NCBI GenBank assembly: GCA_016786885.1
Contig: JAEUVO010000076.1
Coordinates: forward strand, 1-64,000
Origin: Chitinophagaceae bacterium
GTDB lineage: Bacteria; Bacteroidota; Bacteroidia; Chitinophagales; Chitinophagaceae
Reading direction: 5' to 3'
Length of the DNA stretch: 64,000 bases
Shown here: positions 43,580 through 53,209 of the stretch, in pieces
How positions within the stretch are numbered: position 1 is the stretch's first letter
Layout: each line of letters starts with the position of its first letter
Notes under the pieces: generated by a model
The model's database searches: none
What the model was told of the DNA's origin: nothing
What the model saw: the letters and a program-made list of their open reading frames with translations, nothing else
Translations under genes and position numbers: made by a program

Positions 43580-44050
43580 ATGGCTTCATTATCCATCCAC
43601 GATCTGAAACAAGAACTCCTCACACTAAAACCTGTGGAACTGACCAGTTTATGCCTCCGCCTGGCAAGATTTAAGAAAGAAAATAAAGAGTTGCTTACCT
43701 ACCTGTTATTCCAGGCACAGGATGAAGAAGGGTATATTAAAACAGTGAAGCAGGAGATAGAAGAATTGTTCGGCACAGTCAATCTTACCCAGTTATATTT
43801 TGCCAAAAAAACACTGCGGAAGATAGTGCGGGTCATTAATAAACATTCCCGGTACAGCGGCAATAAACAAACAGATATTGAACTCCGCATCTTTTTTTGT
43901 CAGCAGTTGAATGAATCGGGTATTCCCTTTCGCCAAAATGCGGTGCTGAACAATCTTTATAATGGCCAGCTAAAAAAGATCAATACACTTATGGCTTCAC
44001 TTCATGAAGACCTGCAGCATGATTACCAGAAGGAGATCAGCCAGCTTTGA
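43580..44050 (+). CDS. Cytoplasmic helical hypothetical protein
   Basis: A 156-residue all-helical protein (MASLSIHDLKQELLTLKPVELTSLCLRLARFKKENKELLTYLLFQA), with basic later helices (AKKTLRKIVRVINKHSRYSGNKQTDIELRIFFCQQL). There is no leader or membrane segment. Proteins of this form are widespread in Bacteroidota without assigned function. Convergent with the sugar dehydrogenase gene, 9 bp away. Confidence 0.7.
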   Translation: MASLSIHDLKQELLTLKPVELTSLCLRLARFKKENKELLTYLLFQAQDEEGYIKTVKQEIEELFGTVNLTQLYFAKKTLRKIVRVINKHSRYSGNKQTDIELRIFFCQQLNESGIPFRQNAVLNNLYNGQLKKINTLMASLHEDLQHDYQKEISQL

Positions 44051-44059
44051 ATAACCCGG

Positions 44060-45307
44060 TTATTTTTTACTGATGCGGTACATATTTCCCATATCAGTTA
44101 CCGCATATAACATACCGTTATGATATGTGACATCACGGAAACGTTCTGCTTTATCCGCCAGCAACCGCTCTTCACCCACTACTTTATTATTTACAATCAC
44201 CAGCCTGGCGATATGGCCACTGCTGAGACCGCAGATAAAAAGATTGTTTTTCCATTCAGGGATTGTATTGCCCCTATAAAAGACCATTCCTCCCGGGGAC
44301 AGTACCGGATCCCAGTAATATACCGGCTGCTCCATACCTGCTTTTTGTTGTAAGGCATCACCAACTTTACCACCGCCGTATTCAATGCCGTAAGTGATGA
44401 TGGGCCAGCCATAATTTTTTCCTGGCTTGATAATATTAAGTTCATCGCCGCCACGGGGGCCAAATTCTGCTTCCCATAATTCACCTGTCACCGGGTGAAT
44501 ATCCAGGCTTTGTGCATTGCGGATACCATATGCATATATTTCTGGCATTGCACCTTTTTGATTGATGAAAGGATTACCGGGTGCCGGTTTACCATCTTTG
44601 GTTATTTTAAATATTTTCCCCAATCCCGAGGATAGTAATTGTGCCTGAGCTCTGCCTTCAAGAATGGAACGTTCACCAGTACTAACAAAGAGATGCCCGT
44701 TTTTATCAAAAATCAATCTCGATCCAAAATGCAGGCGGCTGTTCAAAGCTGGTGTGGCCCGGAAGATCACAACAGGGTTATCAATTTTCCCTTCTGCTTC
44801 ATTCAGTTGACCTTTGGCGACAGACATCAGGTTGCCTCCTCCATATTTTTCTGAATATGACCAGTAAATGGTTTTATTTGTATTGAAAGATGGATCTAAT
44901 GCCACATCTAATAATCCTCCCTGCCCGCCATCATCTACAGAAGGGAAACCAGTAATTTTCTTTACCAACTCACCGCTGGCTGCATGTATCTGCATAAACC
45001 CTGACTTCTCAGTAATGAGTAAACGTCCGTCGGACAGGGGAATAATGGCCCATGGCCGTCCTAGTTTTTCTGCGATCTTATCGACCTTATATGGGATTGC
45101 TGTTTTTACAGCACCGATCCTTGTTTGTCCGGCAAAAGCAGGCTTGTAATTAGAATTTGCTTTCTGTGTTTCCACTGGTGGCAGTTTAGCAGTATCTGCA
45201 CTGATGATAGTTCCCGGGGCGGCATTATTGCTGCTGTTGTTTGCACAACCAGGAACAGATATAAAAACAGAAAGCACAGTTATGCATAAAAAAAATTTTG
45301 CCTGCAT
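44060..45307 (-). CDS. PQQ-dependent aldose-sugar dehydrogenase (sorbosone dehydrogenase family)
   Basis: About 415 residues from ATG 45307, which starts a lipoprotein leader (MQAKFFLCITVLSVFISVPGC); longer in-frame starts lack this feature. The six-bladed propeller has EKLGRPWAIIPLSDGRLLITEKSGFMQIH, GQGGLLDVALDPSFNTNKTIYWSYSE, RLHFGSRLIFDKNGHLFVSTGER and HPVTGELWEAEFGPRGGDELNIIKPGKNYGWP, all signatures of the YliI/Asd type. It oxidises sugars to lactones with PQQ and calcium, anchored to a membrane facing the periplasm. Confidence 0.9.
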   Translation of the reverse strand: MQAKFFLCITVLSVFISVPGCANNSSNNAAPGTIISADTAKLPPVETQKANSNYKPAFAGQTRIGAVKTAIPYKVDKIAEKLGRPWAIIPLSDGRLLITEKSGFMQIHAASGELVKKITGFPSVDDGGQGGLLDVALDPSFNTNKTIYWSYSEKYGGGNLMSVAKGQLNEAEGKIDNPVVIFRATPALNSRLHFGSRLIFDKNGHLFVSTGERSILEGRAQAQLLSSGLGKIFKITKDGKPAPGNPFINQKGAMPEIYAYGIRNAQSLDIHPVTGELWEAEFGPRGGDELNIIKPGKNYGWPIITYGIEYGGGKVGDALQQKAGMEQPVYYWDPVLSPGGMVFYRGNTIPEWKNNLFICGLSSGHIARLVIVNNKVVGEERLLADKAERFRDVTYHNGMLYAVTDMGNMYRISKK

Positions 45308-45457
45308 AGGTATTTCTTTAGAGGTGAAAGGTAAAAATAAACAGATTTTCCATTGCGTCATGAAAGAAGTCAATCTTTTCGCCTAAATATAAAATTATAT
45401 GAATGGTAACAGTATTAGTATTCCTGTTGAATAATTTACAGTACCAAAATCAATCAT

Positions 45458-45913
45458 ATGTTTACGCCTTCATTTCGGTTTTTTTTCCTGGCAGGTATGC
45501 TGCTTTTGTTTTTTGTAACGGCCACTGCCGGTAATAGCTATGCACAGTCAAAAGATGAAAAGAAAATACTGGCTGTATTGCGGCTTGAGGAAGAGTATTG
45601 GAGCAAAGGGGATATTGATGGCTACGTAAGCCTTTATGCTCCATTGGACTCCACCCGGATGATACTGAGTAAGGGAGCTGCTTATGGCAAGGATAATATT
45701 CTGGCTTTTTATAAAAAATACTGGCCAAAAGAAAAAATGGGACAACTGGTGCTGGATGGAGAGAATATGGAAAGACTATCCCGCAGATTCTATTATGTTA
45801 CCGGTTATTTTCATGTAAAATATCCTGACGGAAAAACAATTGATGGCCGCTATTCCAGCCTGATGATAAAAATTAAAGGCAAATGGTACTTGTATACGGA
45901 TCACTCCGGGTAG
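45458..45913 (+). CDS. SnoaL/DUF4440-like (NTF2 fold) secreted protein
   Basis: A 151-residue protein with a Sec leader (residues 5-29, GMLLLFFVTATAGNSYAQ). The mature domain (EEYWSKGDIDGYVSLYAPLDSTRMILSKGAAYGKDNILAFYKKYWPKEKMGQLVLDGENMERLSRRFYYVTGYFHVKYPDGKTIDGRYSSLMIKIKGKWYLYTDHSG) is a clear cone-shaped NTF2-like fold. The ligand or reaction is unknown. Divergent from the sugar dehydrogenase gene. Confidence 0.82.
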   Translation: MFTPSFRFFFLAGMLLLFFVTATAGNSYAQSKDEKKILAVLRLEEEYWSKGDIDGYVSLYAPLDSTRMILSKGAAYGKDNILAFYKKYWPKEKMGQLVLDGENMERLSRRFYYVTGYFHVKYPDGKTIDGRYSSLMIKIKGKWYLYTDHSG

Positions 45914-46057
45914 CAGTTGGGCTTAGTGAACTGTATTCGTACAATCGTAATAAAATTAAAAGAGGCCTCTATAAAAACACCGGGTTGCGGTGGGGAAGTA
46001 TATTCCGTTACTTTATTGCTGTTCCTGATTCTTTTGTAATTTTCTGAAAAATCTATT

Positions 46058-46885
46058 TTGCGAACCCGGTTCTATATACCACATGTGCAGCTACAGGAGT
46101 TTATACAGTGCATCATGGTGATTCATGTTTGCATGGAACCAGGCAGTACACCTGTAATTTGCCCATATCCGCCAACGCCACAAAATTCTCTCTTTTTTTA
46201 TATTGACGATCCGATCAAAGTACAAATGGACGAAAGAACAGGGTTTATTGAGCAACAACGCAGTGTGATAGTTGGCCCGCAGCTGACTCGTGTAATGATT
46301 GATATTAATAAAAGTCATAAGGCTGTACGGGTTGGGTTTCATCCCGGAGGTCTGCACCGGTTGCTGGGTGTATCAATGGCAGAAATGATCGATAAAAGTT
46401 ATGATGCCGTCAACGTATTTGGCAACGAAATGAGTGAATTGAACAACAGGCTGCAGGAAGCAACCGGTTTTGATGAAATAAAAGATCTTGTTGAAGGGTT
46501 CCTTTTAAAAAGAGTAGCAACATTAAAACAGGCATTACCATTTGATAGTGCTATACTGGAATTACTCCGGTCGAATGGTAATATATCAATAGAAAAAATT
46601 GCTTCTCTTGCTTGTCTTAGTCTGCGCCAGTTTGAAAGAATAAGCAAAGAAAGAATAGGGCTGCCTCCAAAATTATTTGCCCGGTTGGTAAGATTTTCTA
46701 AAGCATACCGGCTAAGGGAAAATTTTCCTCACTGGAACTGGACACAGATCGCTTATGAATGTGGTTATTTCGACCAGATGCATTTTATACGGGACTTCAA
46801 ACAATTTGCTGGTGTGGCACCCGGTATCATTGAAAAGGAATTGAACAATACTCCTGTTCGTCTGCAGGCAGGCCTGCGTCTGTAA
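46058..46885 (+). CDS. AraC family transcriptional regulator
   Basis: A 275-residue regulator, beginning with TTG at 46058 (MRTRFYIPHVQLQEFIQCIMVI). This start keeps the whole N-terminal sensor domain; the first ATG is at 46115. The sensor (about 1-150, DUF6597-like, QRSVIVGPQLTR..AVRVGFHPGGLHRLLGV) precedes two helix-turn-helix motifs (ISIEKIASLACLSLRQFERISKERIGLPPKLFARLVRFSKAYRL and NWTQIAYECGYFDQMHFIRDFKQFAGVAPG). Target genes are unknown. The next gene begins ~60 bp downstream. Confidence 0.9.
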   Translation: MRTRFYIPHVQLQEFIQCIMVIHVCMEPGSTPVICPYPPTPQNSLFFYIDDPIKVQMDERTGFIEQQRSVIVGPQLTRVMIDINKSHKAVRVGFHPGGLHRLLGVSMAEMIDKSYDAVNVFGNEMSELNNRLQEATGFDEIKDLVEGFLLKRVATLKQALPFDSAILELLRSNGNISIEKIASLACLSLRQFERISKERIGLPPKLFARLVRFSKAYRLRENFPHWNWTQIAYECGYFDQMHFIRDFKQFAGVAPGIIEKELNNTPVRLQAGLRL

Positions 46886-46948
46886 TTGTCGCTTTTATAC
46901 TATTTATTGTCTTTTGCTGCTTCGAAATTTGGATCAAATTCAGCAGTT

Positions 46949-47851
46949 ATGCCACATTCTTTTTATTTTGTATTTATCACCTTATTTATTATCGTTTCAT
47001 CTACGGATGGTCAGCAGTATGATCAGCTTATATCACTAAAAGATCATACCGCCCGGGTGTATTTCAGCAAAGGGCATGAGCAAAGGGCTTTATCTGTTGC
47101 CGACCGGGTTGATAAAGCGATTGACTTTCACGAGGAGTTACTGGAGTTCAGGCCATCGGTTACATTGCTGGTGCTGAGCGCAGCTGACTGGAGTAAATAC
47201 ACCTCGTTTCCTGTGTATGGTATGCCACATTACAATGATGATAAAACACTAATCATTGCGGCAGAAGACAACCCGTTCTGGAAAAGCTTTATACCTCCTC
47301 TTGAGCAATTGCCAAAAGAGTTGAGAGAACAGGTTCAGACGGTATACCGGCGCAATGATGGCAGCCTTAGCATGGAAGCTTTCTTTGATTTGTTGGCTTT
47401 GCATGAACTGGGCCATGCTTTTCATTTTCAGGCAGGGCTTATTATGCAGCGTAAATGGATGGGTGAATTGTATGCAAATATTCTATTGCACACCTATATT
47501 GCCGAAAAGGAGCCGGAACAATTAGCTGCTTTAACGCTTTTTCCCAAAATGGTAATAAATGGAGGAACAAAAGAGTATACTTACACTTCTCTTACTGATA
47601 TTGAAGAGCGGTACGATGAAATTGGACAGCGTTATCCCAAAAACTACGGATGGTATCAAAGCCGTTGGCATGCGGCAGCGGCGGGAATTTATGATAAAGA
47701 AGGAAAACAAGTTTGCCGCAAACTCTGGGTTGCAATGAAGGAGAAAAAGGAAATATTAACAGATGAGCAATTGATCCTATTTTTTGAAAGAGCTGGAGCT
47801 GTTACAGTGGCAGATATGATGCGCTACTGGGAGAGAGATATGATAAAGTAA
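46949..47851 (+). CDS. Secreted zincin-like putative metallopeptidase
   Basis: About 300 residues from ATG 46949, chosen over an in-frame TTG directly after the AraC stop because it begins a leader (MPHSFYFVFITLFIIVSSTDG). The HELGH motif (His152-Glu153, His156) lies in LLALHELGHAFHF, and WMGELYANILLHTYIAE follows, with a Glu that could be the third zinc ligand, as in gluzincins. The N-terminal domain (VYFSKGHEQRALSVADRVDKAIDFHEELLEFRPSVTLLVLSAADWSKY) resembles peptidase propeptide-like regions. Function unknown. Confidence 0.75.
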   Translation: MPHSFYFVFITLFIIVSSTDGQQYDQLISLKDHTARVYFSKGHEQRALSVADRVDKAIDFHEELLEFRPSVTLLVLSAADWSKYTSFPVYGMPHYNDDKTLIIAAEDNPFWKSFIPPLEQLPKELREQVQTVYRRNDGSLSMEAFFDLLALHELGHAFHFQAGLIMQRKWMGELYANILLHTYIAEKEPEQLAALTLFPKMVINGGTKEYTYTSLTDIEERYDEIGQRYPKNYGWYQSRWHAAAAGIYDKEGKQVCRKLWVAMKEKKEILTDEQLILFFERAGAVTVADMMRYWERDMIK

Positions 47852-47862
47852 GTGAACAAACG

Positions 47863-49698
47863 TTACATCTCAAATTCCCAAACCGTTCTGTAGCTGCCAT
47901 GCTGCTCAACATAGGAGAGAAATTCATGATAGAATTTATCAGCTCCGATCGTGGCGCTGTCCCCAATAATAAATAGTTTTTCTTTGGCTCTTGTTATGGC
48001 TACATTCATCCGGCGGTAGTCTTTCAAAAAGCCAATATCACCATCGTCATTGCTCCGGACAAGTGATAGAATGATATTCTCTTTTTCCTGCCCCTGGAAA
48101 CTGTCAATAGTACTGATGCGGATTTGTTTGGGTAAAACTTCTTTGGCAGCGGCCACCTGGCCGGAGTAAGGGGAAATAAAAGCAGTAGATGCCGGTTCTA
48201 ATAATTCTTTTTCCAGTAACTGAAGTACAATATTTAATTCTCCTTCATTTTGCAAACTCACTCCATCAGGGCCATGCTTTTCATTATAACCCGAACCCGC
48301 CGTATCAATAAAACTGAGATGAGTGCCGGTATTGCTAAGATGTTCCGCTGTATGCAACAGGCTGTTATAAAAATACTGGCTGCTGAAACCGGCAATAGAT
48401 TGCCGCATTCGGTATTGTGTATTGAGCAGGTGTATATTATTAGTATGACCAATAGCAATTTCAAGAATAGAATTATTAAACCCGAGTACGGCAGCTTCAT
48501 TACTTAGTACCGTTGGCGGAAGTTGCCAATGATCGCCGGCCAGTATGATCTTTTCTGCAAAAGGGAAAATGCACCAGGCCAGCGGTTCAATGCACTGACC
48601 GGCTTCATCAATCACCAATGTTTTAAAATGCAGTTGATCGATCTGTGCATCATACAGGCCAATAGGAGTGCCTGCAATTACTTCGGCCCCCTCAAAAAGT
48701 TTTTCTTCGTTATAGTATTGTAATTTTTTTATTTCGGCCCTGATATTTTTCACTTCTTTAAATAAAAGATTTCGCTGCTCTCTTTCGGCCTTACCAAAGC
48801 TTCGTTTATATTTAATTGCCATCCTGCGGAATTCCTCCGCTCTTATTTTCAATTGTTTTATCTCTTTTTGCTGCTTGCTGTTACTTAGTTTCCCTTCAGG
48901 TGTATGAGAGAATATTGTTTCATCCACTTTGCTGGTATTACCAACCCTAAGAAGTTTTACTCCATTTTGAATGAGCTCTTTCGAAATATTATCTACAGCC
49001 GTGTTGCTAGGCGCTGATACCAGTACTTTTTCTCCTGCCCTGACAAGCTGAACAATCGCTTCGGTCAATGTTGTCGTTTTGCCAGTACCTGGCGGGCCAT
49101 GCACAATTGTTAGTTGCTCATTTTGCACACAGGCAGCTACAGCTTCTTGCTGGCTTTTATTCAGCTTTTTATTAATAAAAGGAATAACATCAGCTTTTGA
49201 TTTATCTGGAGAGGAGGGTGCGGGTAGCTTTTTTTCTTCATGTAATTGCTCAAAGAGTCTGAAAAGTGGTTTATTACTTTCCAGATCATTCATCACTTTC
49301 TTCATAATGGTCGTAGTTCGGGTGTCAGGAGCTAATTTGATTCCCACAGCATCATCTTCTATCCAGTCAGGAAAATCGGGAGCAAACAACCTGAACTCTC
49401 CATTTTTCCCATCAAGACTGATCAAAACTCCTTTTACAGGTTCTTCCCCTGCAATAAAACATTCGATCGCCGCACCATCCTTAAACATATTGGCTTCCGG
49501 CGGGAAGCTGAGTTTGAAACTTATCTCTGGATAATCAGCATACCCAAAAGTTTTCCTGGTAACGATCAGCGGATGCAAGGCAAGACCTTCCGCTTTCAGT
49601 TGCTTAAGAGTGTGTTGCTGGTCAAGACTATAACGCTGTACCTGTTCCTTTTCTTCCAGGCTGACACATTTAAGTAATATTTGGATATGCGGATGCAT
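47863..49698 (-). CDS. UPF1/IGHMBP2-like superfamily 1 helicase
   Basis: A 611-residue cytoplasmic helicase. Walker A is GPPGTGKTT at residues 201-209, and Walker B is TLVIDEAGQCIEP near 365. Further motifs are GDHWQLPPTV (motif III), LNTQYRM (motif IV), STIDSFQGQEKENIILSLVRSN (motif V) and RRMNVAITRAKEKLFIIGD (motif VI). The beta-barrel 1B region precedes Walker A, and a charged stalk (KQQKEIKQLKIRAEEFRRMAIKYKRSFGKAEREQRN) interrupts domain 1A, as in Smubp-2. It probably unwinds nucleic acid 5' to 3'. Confidence 0.93.
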   Translation of the reverse strand: MHPHIQILLKCVSLEEKEQVQRYSLDQQHTLKQLKAEGLALHPLIVTRKTFGYADYPEISFKLSFPPEANMFKDGAAIECFIAGEEPVKGVLISLDGKNGEFRLFAPDFPDWIEDDAVGIKLAPDTRTTTIMKKVMNDLESNKPLFRLFEQLHEEKKLPAPSSPDKSKADVIPFINKKLNKSQQEAVAACVQNEQLTIVHGPPGTGKTTTLTEAIVQLVRAGEKVLVSAPSNTAVDNISKELIQNGVKLLRVGNTSKVDETIFSHTPEGKLSNSKQQKEIKQLKIRAEEFRRMAIKYKRSFGKAEREQRNLLFKEVKNIRAEIKKLQYYNEEKLFEGAEVIAGTPIGLYDAQIDQLHFKTLVIDEAGQCIEPLAWCIFPFAEKIILAGDHWQLPPTVLSNEAAVLGFNNSILEIAIGHTNNIHLLNTQYRMRQSIAGFSSQYFYNSLLHTAEHLSNTGTHLSFIDTAGSGYNEKHGPDGVSLQNEGELNIVLQLLEKELLEPASTAFISPYSGQVAAAKEVLPKQIRISTIDSFQGQEKENIILSLVRSNDDGDIGFLKDYRRMNVAITRAKEKLFIIGDSATIGADKFYHEFLSYVEQHGSYRTVWEFEM

Positions 49699-49937
49699 GT
49701 GGTGAAAATAGGGAGTAAGACGGGTATAAAAAAATCAGGACAGATGATACTTACTCATCTTAAAAAGAGTAGCGTTGAAGAGCATTGCAAAAATGAATAA
49801 ATCAACTTTAAATAAAAACAAGAACGATATTATATGAAGGAGAAGAGACACTAAATCCGGGAATGATATTATGTTTTTTCAAACGGGTCATTAATTCTCA
49901 GGAAAGATGAATATTTTTATTCATTAAAGATCGGGTT

Positions 49938-51170
49938 ATGAAATTAGTATATATGTTGACATTGTTCGTTAGTATCGCCATTTCTCTGGGTTTTAGTACT
50001 TACACAGATAAATCATTTGAAAACACTCAACAGGTCATTGCCCAAAACATTATCACCGGGGCTGAACAGACTGAAAAGTATATTCCTTATTTGAAAGGTA
50101 AAAGAGTAGCAGTACTGGCTAATCCAACAACTGTTATAGGGCCGAAGCATTTAGTGGATAGCTTACTTTCAATTGGAATTAATATCGTAAAAGTATTTGG
50201 CCCTGAACATGGCTTTAGGGGTAATGCCAGTGCAGGTGTAAAGGTGAGTGACGAAAAAGATCCCACAACAGGTGTAAAAGTAATTTCCTTATATGGCCCG
50301 AAGCGAAAACCGACAAAAGATGACCTGGCTGATGTGGATATAATGATTTTTGATATACAGGATGTGGGATGCCGGTTCTATACCTATATCAATGTGTTGA
50401 GCCATATCATGGAAGCATGTGCAGAGAACAACAAGGAGTTGCTGATACTGGACAGGCCAAATCCAAATGGTTACCTGGTAGACGGCCCCATACTTGATAT
50501 GAAGTATAAATCAGGGATCGGCATGTTTCCCATACCCATTGCACACGGAATGACCATTGGAGAATTTGCGCAAATGATCAATGGAGAAGAATGGCTGCCA
50601 GGTAAAATGACCTGCCGGCTTAAAATGATTCCGGTAGCTAACTATACTCATGATATGCCTTATACACTGCCTGTAAAACCTTCGCCAAACCTGAATACGC
50701 AGCAAAGTATCATGCTGTATCCTTCCACTTGTCTTTTTGAAGGAACGATACTCAATCATGGCCGGGGCACCTATTTCCCTTTTACTGTAATGGGAAGTCC
50801 TTTACTGAAAGATAAATTCAGCTTCTCTTATACACCTGTTAGTATTCCCGGAATGAGTGAAACACCGCTTCATATGAACCTGGTTTGCTACGGCCTTGAT
50901 CTTCGTAATTATGATATCAGTGAATTACGAAAGTCTAAACGGATCAATATTCAGTGGATGATAGATATGTATAACGCCTACCCGGATAAAGAGAAATTCT
51001 TCGACAGAAGTTATAGTAAAGAAATGGGGGATATCAATAAACTGGCTGGTGTGGCTTCTTTCAGAGAACAAATTATCGCCGGTAAATCTGTGAAAGAGGT
51101 ACAGGACTCATGGGAGCTCGGGCTATCACGGTATAAAACAATGCGGAAAAAGTATTTGTTGTATCAATAG
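49938..51170 (+). CDS. namZ: DUF1343 protein, exo-beta-N-acetylmuramidase NamZ type
   Basis: A 410-residue exported protein with a leader (residues 1-19). NamZ proteins remove terminal MurNAc from peptidoglycan fragments. DUF1343 signatures are KYIPYLKGKRVAVLANPTTVIG, FGPEHGFRGNASAGVKV, DIMIFDIQDVGCRFYTYINVLSHIMEAC, LILDRPNPNGYLVDGPIL and IPIAHGMTIGEFAQMINGE. The family includes untested members, so the substrate is inferred from homology. The ABC ATPase gene follows after 13 bp. Confidence 0.88.
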   Translation: MKLVYMLTLFVSIAISLGFSTYTDKSFENTQQVIAQNIITGAEQTEKYIPYLKGKRVAVLANPTTVIGPKHLVDSLLSIGINIVKVFGPEHGFRGNASAGVKVSDEKDPTTGVKVISLYGPKRKPTKDDLADVDIMIFDIQDVGCRFYTYINVLSHIMEACAENNKELLILDRPNPNGYLVDGPILDMKYKSGIGMFPIPIAHGMTIGEFAQMINGEEWLPGKMTCRLKMIPVANYTHDMPYTLPVKPSPNLNTQQSIMLYPSTCLFEGTILNHGRGTYFPFTVMGSPLLKDKFSFSYTPVSIPGMSETPLHMNLVCYGLDLRNYDISELRKSKRINIQWMIDMYNAYPDKEKFFDRSYSKEMGDINKLAGVASFREQIIAGKSVKEVQDSWELGLSRYKTMRKKYLLYQ

Positions 51171-51183
51171 TTTATTTTCAGAC

Positions 51184-52167
51184 ATGGCTTTTTTAGATGT
51201 AAGAGGAATCAGCAAGAAGGGGAGTGACAGTTTTTCCGTACATAATATTACGTTCTCACAACACCTATTTCAGAATATTGCCATTGCTGGTGAAACTGGT
51301 TCTGGTAAAACAACACTTCTTAAACTGATCGCAGGGTTGGTGCAACCAACTGAAGGAGAAATATTATTCGAAAGTAAAAAAGTGATTGGTCCAGACGATC
51401 AGTTACTTCCCGGCCACCCTGCTATTGCATACCTGAGTCAGCATTTTGAATTAAGGAATAATTATTGGGTGCATGAGTTGCTCGAAATGGCCAATAAGCT
51501 CGATGAAAAAGAAGCTCGTAAAATCTTCAAAATTTGCCAGGTGGAGCATTTGTTACATCGCCGTACTGACCAGCTCTCTGGCGGAGAGCGGCAACGTATT
51601 GCCCTGGCAAGAGTGTTAATTACGTCTCCAAAGTTATTATTACTCGATGAGCCATATTCTAACCTTGATGCAATACACAAGAATATTATCAAATCAGTTA
51701 TTTATGAAATAGGAGCAAAGCTGAGCTTATCCTGTATTCTTGTTTCGCATGATGCACCAGACATTCTTTCCTGGGCTGATAGCATACTGGTGATGAAAGA
51801 CGGGGAAATAATTCAGACAGGAACTCCTGCCCAGATATATGATCAACCCATCAATGAATACTGTGCAGGGCTTTTCGGTGAATACAATCTTATTAATAAG
51901 GATCTTGCGCAGAAAATAGTGGGGAAGGATTTTTATCTACCGGAAAATAAACTATTGCTTGTTCGTCCTGAATCTTTCCTGATCGGAACAGCCACAGAAA
52001 ATATGGTCACCGGTAAAGTACAAACTGTTTTGTACTGGGGTAGCTATTATACTGTCGATGTACAAACTGCCAGGCAATTAATCAGGGTAAGAACAAATAA
52101 AAAAGAATGGAAAACAGGAGATACAGTTAACCTCTCCTTATCAGCGGAAAATATTTGGTATATGTGA
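51184..52167 (+). CDS. ABC transporter ATP-binding protein with TOBE-like tail
   Basis: A 327-residue ATPase. Walker A is GETGSGKTT (36-44), the signature is LSGGERQRIALARVL near 137-151, Walker B is LLLLDEPYSNLD near 157-168, and the switch His is in LVSHDAPD. Residues about 265-325 (LLVRPESFLIG..GKVQTVLYWGSYYTVDVQTARQLIRVRTNKKEWKTGDTVNLSLSAENIW) form a TOBE domain, as in Fe3+, molybdate and sugar importers. No permease or binding protein is nearby. It is 13 bp after namZ and may share its transcript. Confidence 0.88.
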   Translation: MAFLDVRGISKKGSDSFSVHNITFSQHLFQNIAIAGETGSGKTTLLKLIAGLVQPTEGEILFESKKVIGPDDQLLPGHPAIAYLSQHFELRNNYWVHELLEMANKLDEKEARKIFKICQVEHLLHRRTDQLSGGERQRIALARVLITSPKLLLLDEPYSNLDAIHKNIIKSVIYEIGAKLSLSCILVSHDAPDILSWADSILVMKDGEIIQTGTPAQIYDQPINEYCAGLFGEYNLINKDLAQKIVGKDFYLPENKLLLVRPESFLIGTATENMVTGKVQTVLYWGSYYTVDVQTARQLIRVRTNKKEWKTGDTVNLSLSAENIWYM

Positions 52168-52215
52168 TCTCAGCCGTACGACAACCGAAAAGCTGTTGTA
52201 CTTTTTACCGGCTGG

Positions 52216-52662
52216 TTATTTTGCCAGTTTCACATTTACGGCATTAGCACCTTTAGGCCCCATTTCAACTTCAAATATGACTTTGTTATGCTCAGTAATT
52301 GCTTCTGCCAGTGAATTGATATGAACAAAAACACTTTCGCCGGTTATATCATCCTTAATAAAACCATAACCTTTGGCATCATTAAAAAAAGTAACTGTTC
52401 CTTTTCTTATCAGGTCTTCGGGATTTACAGGTTCCTGTTTCCGGACACCAATCTCTATGTCCTCCACTTTTATATCAACTTTTTTTCTTGGGTCAGGTGG
52501 TTTTGAAGAAAGATTCCCGTTCTCATCAAGGTAAGCGATCATATCATCAAGGCTCTTGCCCTGTTTTGAATTATCCTTACGTTCCTGTTTTCGTTCAGCT
52601 TTTTCCTTTTTATTTTGCTGTTTTTTCTTTTCTCTTTCCTTTTTATTCCATGTTTCTGCCAT
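52216..52662 (-). CDS. Cold-shock domain protein with charged N-terminal extension
   Basis: A 148-residue protein. Residues 1-75 are extremely charged (MAETWNKKEREKKKQQNKKEKAERKQERKD, then DDMIAYLDENGNLSSKPPDP). Residues about 85-147 are a cold-shock OB fold with RNP1-like KGYGFIKD and RNP2-like VFVHIN. The long Lys-rich leader is common in Bacteroidota cold-shock-like proteins. It probably binds single-stranded RNA. Confidence 0.92.
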   Translation of the reverse strand: MAETWNKKEREKKKQQNKKEKAERKQERKDNSKQGKSLDDMIAYLDENGNLSSKPPDPRKKVDIKVEDIEIGVRKQEPVNPEDLIRKGTVTFFNDAKGYGFIKDDITGESVFVHINSLAEAITEHNKVIFEVEMGPKGANAVNVKLAK

Positions 52663-52800
52663 ATTGTAGTACTATTTGTTTTTGGAGCTTTATTTAGCTA
52701 TCTGAAAATGCAAAAAACCTGTCTGATGGAAGTGATAAGTTATCTGGCAGATTTGATTGAAGGTACAGTTTTTTTCAGTCGGCCAGTATTTTATTATTTG

Positions 52801-52808
52801 TAGCTTTG
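52801..52808 (+). promoter_or_regulatory. Bacteroidota -7 element TAGCTTTG before the 52834 gene
   Basis: A perfect TAnnTTTG match 25 bp before the preferred ATG. No clear -33 partner was found. Confidence 0.4.
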
Positions 52809-52833
52809 CATATCAATCATTTAAATGTTTTTT

Positions 52834-53199
52834 ATGAAATTGCTTCTGACAGTAGTACTTGGAGTTTTCAGCATTTTACCTGCATTTAGCCAGCAAAAAG
52901 AATCTAAGATATCAGTGCCTGATTCAACTAAAAAGATACTTATTGTTGAAGCAGCCTGTGGACAGTGCCAGCTGGGGTTAAAAGCTTCTGGCTGTGACCT
53001 GGCAGTTCGCATTAATGGAAAGTCGTATTTCGTAGAGGGCACCTCAATCGATGAGCATGGGGATGCTCATGCAGAAGATGGGTTTTGCAATGCCATTCGT
53101 AAAGCAGAGGTACAGGGAGAAATAATAAACAACCGGTTCAAGGCCACCTATTTCAAAATGGTTAAGAAACCGGACCCCAAAAACACAAAAACTCAGTAG
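52834..53199 (+). CDS. Small secreted Cys-containing protein (DUF6370-like)
   Basis: About 121 residues from ATG 52834 (MKLLLTVVLGVFSILPAFSQ leader); an ATG three codons upstream is also possible. The mature domain ILIVEAACGQCQLGLKASGCDLAVRINGKSYFVEGTSIDEHGDAHAEDGFCNAIRKAEVQGEI has the CGQCQxG core with a CxxC pair and two further Cys residues. This looks like a metal- or redox-binding site, but the role is unknown. Convergent with the SGNH hydrolase gene. Confidence 0.75.
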   Translation: MKLLLTVVLGVFSILPAFSQQKESKISVPDSTKKILIVEAACGQCQLGLKASGCDLAVRINGKSYFVEGTSIDEHGDAHAEDGFCNAIRKAEVQGEIINNRFKATYFKMVKKPDPKNTKTQ

Positions 53200-53209
53200 C
53201 TGAGATATT

